Assembly (NCBI GenBank): GCA_002342805.1
Contig: DDQW01000096.1
Location: 84,122 to 112,000, forward strand
From: Clostridiales bacterium UBA2432
GTDB lineage: Bacteria; Bacillota; Clostridia; Lachnospirales; Vallitaleaceae
Direction of reading: 5' to 3'
Length of the DNA: 27,879 nucleotides
The notes under the pieces: generated by a model
What the model was told of the DNA's origin: nothing
Seen by the model: the letters and a program-made list of their open reading frames with translations, nothing else
The model's database searches: none
Shown here: positions 25,031 to 27,879 of the stretch, in pieces
Position numbering within the stretch: position 1 is the stretch's first letter
Layout of the letters: each line of letters begins with the position of its first letter
Translations under genes and position numbers: made by a program

Positions 25031-26536
25031 ATGTACATTACATTTAAGAAATCAAACAACATCGATGAGAAATCTATAGAAGCTTGGTTTCCCGTTGCAG
25101 AAGAAAAGTTTAGTAAAATCTGCGAGGAGCTTGGAATAATTGTTTCAACAAATGCCAATTGTTATATTGTCGATTCAAATGACAGCGATTTGATTGGTGT
25201 CATTAAAGAAAGATACTGCAATATTGATGAACTGAACTTTTTGGTAAAGAGGCTAGATAGCTTTGATGCAAAAGAAAAAAATACTTTCTTTGCTTCTGCT
25301 GTTGCCACTGATGCTCAGTCACTTAAAGATCTTATCAACCTAACATACAATACCCATTGTTATAGTGTCATCAGTGATTTTAGCAATCTGAATGCGGTGG
25401 GAAGGGATGTATATCTCAATGAGGTCGGTGCTGCGACTACAAAAGAACTTGAAGCAATCGATGGAAGAGCCGTGGTTGATGAACTTATGAAATTCAGTCC
25501 AATGAAAGTTGTAACACCTTATGGAGTCCTTTATCAAAATAGAAATCAACCTGAACAGGTTTATGATGGCAGGCACTTTCCTTGTTATTACTGGCAAAGT
25601 GAAATAGCTACATTATGTTTTGAAGCTCATGGAGATCAGGAGTTCATTTACATGCCGTGCCCTTCTAGCTCTATTGAAAAGGCGTTGATTCGATTAGAAG
25701 TTAAGGACATCGAAGAATGTAAACTTTCCTTTGAAAGCGATATGTTACCTAATAGGTTGATTGAGTTCATTAGCAATGATGAATCGATGGCGGCCAAGGT
25801 AAACAGGCTAAATGATTTTTCAAAGCGCTTTAAAGAGATGGGTGGTCATGAATCTCAATATTTTGAAAAGTTAATGGCGTACATCAGACCAAGAAACCTG
25901 TATGAAATAAACGCTTTACTAGATCATATGCATGAATTTCAATTGTTTGATGGTATTAGAAGTGCAGAAGAGTATGGGCGATTTATGATATGTGACTCCG
26001 GCCATTTTGAATACGATGAAAATCTTGAAGATTACATTGATTTTAAAAGGTATGGCGAGCAAAGAATGAATAATGAATGTGGCGCTATGACCCATAACGG
26101 TTACATTACTTTTTATGGTTCGAGTATGAAACTGCAGGATGTTCTACTAGAGAATCTCGGTATGACAATTCAAAACACTGACAGAGTTCATCAAATGAAG
26201 CTCTATATGCCTCTGATAGCCGTCACTTATGATGTTGAAAATGACTATGGCTACATGGAAAAATCATATGATTCTGAAGAAATCTCTTCGCATGAGCTCG
26301 CTAAATACGAAGAGGAAATCCTAAAAGCAATTGAAAAACGCAGATTGCCAGGCGAGGAACAAAGGGGGATGATGAAATACTATAGCGAACGTGACAGCTT
26401 GAACGCAAAGGTTTCAAAATATGAGTTCACAGTTGAAGAAGTAGGCGGTGAACTGATGGGGGTTGCAGTTTTTACACTTAATGATGACTTAACGGAAAAA
26501 GAACTGGATCTCATCAAGAGTGAGGTAACTGGTTAA
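25031..26536 (+). CDS. ArdA-type antirestriction protein (long clostridial form)
   Basis: ArdA proteins are acidic mimics of bent B-DNA that bind and inhibit type I restriction enzymes, protecting incoming elements. This 501-residue protein has an ArdA-like N-terminal part, with INIDELNFLVKRLDSF-type and SLKDLINLTYNTHCY stretches as in clostridial homologues, and is strongly acidic overall. The C-terminal part (NLYEINALLDHM, YEDYIDFKRYGEQRM-like) repeats the family's second region. Length is about three times that of Tn916 ArdA (166 residues). The start at 25031 follows GGAGGG at seven bases. The family call rests on recalled homologues. Confidence 0.6.
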   Translation: MYITFKKSNNIDEKSIEAWFPVAEEKFSKICEELGIIVSTNANCYIVDSNDSDLIGVIKERYCNIDELNFLVKRLDSFDAKEKNTFFASAVATDAQSLKDLINLTYNTHCYSVISDFSNLNAVGRDVYLNEVGAATTKELEAIDGRAVVDELMKFSPMKVVTPYGVLYQNRNQPEQVYDGRHFPCYYWQSEIATLCFEAHGDQEFIYMPCPSSSIEKALIRLEVKDIEECKLSFESDMLPNRLIEFISNDESMAAKVNRLNDFSKRFKEMGGHESQYFEKLMAYIRPRNLYEINALLDHMHEFQLFDGIRSAEEYGRFMICDSGHFEYDENLEDYIDFKRYGEQRMNNECGAMTHNGYITFYGSSMKLQDVLLENLGMTIQNTDRVHQMKLYMPLIAVTYDVENDYGYMEKSYDSEEISSHELAKYEEEILKAIEKRRLPGEEQRGMMKYYSERDSLNAKVSKYEFTVEEVGGELMGVAVFTLNDDLTEKELDLIKSEVTG

Positions 26537-26563
26537 GCATCTGATGGCTATGTGCCCAAAAAT

Positions 26564-26629
26564 AATATGGGACTAAGCAAGTTAGAATGAGCTCGTGCAA
26601 GCCTTTCTTACAATACTTCATCCCATATT
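26564..26629. repeat. 9-bp inverted repeat between ardA and the tyrosine recombinase
   Basis: AATATGGGA (26564-26572) and TCCCATATT (26621-26629) are perfect complements across 48 bases. They lie in the 158-bp gap ahead of a recombinase gene and could be recombinase arm sites, an operator or an element end. Nothing else is seen in this gap. Confidence 0.4.
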
Positions 26630-26694
26630 TATAAACTCCTTTACAATATAATTGAGGGCTTTTTAAGCTACTAATTATATTTGGGAGGGTTTTG

Positions 26695-27879
26695 ATGAAA
26701 CAAAATTTACACGAATTGACTAAGGCAGTTTTAAACGAACTTGAAGCTTCAGGTCACAGCAAATTAACAAGGGATAATTTCAGATATTTCTGGAATGGTA
26801 TGACACGATACTTTGAAAATAGGGGAGTTGATGAATTTAGCTTAGAAATTGCGATGGAATATTTTGAACAAAGGAGTAGTAAGACTGAGTTTAATAATCG
26901 CAATAAAAACTTTATAAAAAGAGCAATTTTTATTTTGGATCATTATACTCAATACAGTGAAATTCCTTTGAGAATCTATAAGCCAGTGACCAAGTTGAAG
27001 AATGTGCAGTACATTGAACTTATGAATCTGTATGGAAAACATTTATTGGAGGGCGAATATTCGCCCATGACTATCGAAAGCTATTTGTGTAGCATCATCA
27101 AATTTATGCAGTTTCTTGAGAAGAGCAATTGTTCATCTATAGAAGAATGGACATCTGAGACAATATTTAAATTCATCGAAACGCTTGCAGAGTATAAAAA
27201 ATTAACAATAAGAAATCACGCAGGCGCAGTCAGATTATTCCTACGCTATTTGTACTTTGAAAACATCACAAGTCAAGATTTCTCGTATTTTATTGGAACA
27301 GTTAAGGGTACATATCATCATAGTTTGCCATCCTTTTGGACAAAAAATGAAGTACAACAGCTATTAGATGCAATTGATCAGAACAATCCAAATGAAAAAA
27401 GAGATTATGCAATGATACTTCTTGTTGCAAGACTTGGTATGAGAAGCTGTGATATTAAAAATCTAAAATTTGAAAACTTATACTGGAGGGAAAACAAAAT
27501 TGTAATCATCCAATCTAAAACTGGAGAACCACTTACACTTCCGCTTTTAAAAGACGTCGGGTGGGCAATCATTGATTACATTCAGTATTCCAGACCTAAA
27601 GTAGATAATCCACATGTGTTTATTAAGCATTTACCACCATATACAGAGCTTTCTTATAAAAATCATCTCTATAAAACCGTGGAGAAGTATATGGTTAGAG
27701 CAAAACTACCTATATCAGCTAAAAAGAGAAATGGAATGCATTCGTTAAGGCATTCGTTAGCAACTACGCTTATGGAAGAAAATATACCCTTAAACGAAAT
27801 ATCAAATATATTAGGCCATAAATCCAGTGACTCAACATCGATTTATTTGAATGTTGATGTAAAACGACTTCGAGATTGC
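26695..27879 (+). CDS. tyrosine recombinase/integrase, 3' end cut by window edge
   Basis: 395 residues are visible with no stop. The N-terminal half (about residues 90-215) resembles SAM-like core DNA-binding domains. The catalytic domain shows every expected residue: R250 (LGMRSCDI), K275 (SKTGEP), H349 and R352 (MHSLRHS), H375 (ILGHKS) and nucleophile Y384 (SIYLN). GGGAGG just before the ATG supports the start. It resembles integrases of clostridial elements that often occur in tandem sets of two or three, so a further recombinase may follow beyond the edge. It probably belongs to the same module as ardA. Confidence 0.9.
   Translation, partial: MKQNLHELTKAVLNELEASGHSKLTRDNFRYFWNGMTRYFENRGVDEFSLEIAMEYFEQRSSKTEFNNRNKNFIKRAIFILDHYTQYSEIPLRIYKPVTKLKNVQYIELMNLYGKHLLEGEYSPMTIESYLCSIIKFMQFLEKSNCSSIEEWTSETIFKFIETLAEYKKLTIRNHAGAVRLFLRYLYFENITSQDFSYFIGTVKGTYHHSLPSFWTKNEVQQLLDAIDQNNPNEKRDYAMILLVARLGMRSCDIKNLKFENLYWRENKIVIIQSKTGEPLTLPLLKDVGWAIIDYIQYSRPKVDNPHVFIKHLPPYTELSYKNHLYKTVEKYMVRAKLPISAKKRNGMHSLRHSLATTLMEENIPLNEISNILGHKSSDSTSIYLNVDVKRLRDC

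Overview
The window reads as a piece of a low-GC Gram-positive, most likely anaerobic Clostridia (Lachnospirales-like), chromosome carrying a large accessory region. The grounds are AT-rich DNA, strong AGGAGG-type ribosome binding sites, MutS2, a YhaM-type exoribonuclease, an RlmD/RlmCD-type 23S rRNA methyltransferase, and mobile-element genes of kinds usually seen in Clostridia. No 16S rRNA or tRNA is present, so the taxonomic call is an inference.

Positions 1-7567 look like ordinary chromosome. On the minus strand a GNAT acetyltransferase overlaps the start of mutS2, which runs off the left edge. On the plus strand follow an M23 peptidase with a membrane anchor and coiled coil, a bactofilin, a short transcribed unit (a possible 37-residue peptide ending in a terminator), a DUF692/MNIO-like TIM-barrel protein, YhaM and RlmD.

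Positions 7568-18727 form a compact defence island on the plus strand. A small XRE regulator sits behind an extended -10 promoter covered by a perfect 22-bp palindrome. It is followed by hsdM, hsdS, an AAA ATPase plus HNH nuclease pair resembling Septu (PtuA/PtuB), hsdR, an unrecognised membrane-anchored coiled-coil protein, and an Mrr-type endonuclease, ending at a strong terminator. The Septu-like pair sits inside the type I restriction operon, between the specificity and restriction subunits, with tight spacing suggesting one transcript.

Positions 18728-23976 are the backbone of an integrated mobilizable element. They hold four degenerate hairpin repeats with a shared TCGGCT core, a RepA-like AAA_25 ATPase, a coiled-coil/HTH protein, a cluster of inverted repeats that could be an oriT, a MobC-like protein, a SHOCT-like small protein, a DUF1016 (YhcG-type) PD-(D/E)XK nuclease, a tiny coupled ORF and a large serine recombinase. 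No relaxase is present, so the element may depend on one supplied in trans or may be decayed.

Positions 23977-27879 look like a second mobile module. They hold a small conserved element protein preceded by an attenuator-like hairpin, an ArdA-type antirestriction protein, and a tyrosine recombinase with all catalytic residues visible that runs off the right edge. An antirestriction gene next to three restriction-type systems suggests conflict between elements stacked at one site.

Several ORF starts were moved downstream because a promoter, a terminator hairpin or the ribosome binding site itself lies in the longer reading frame.
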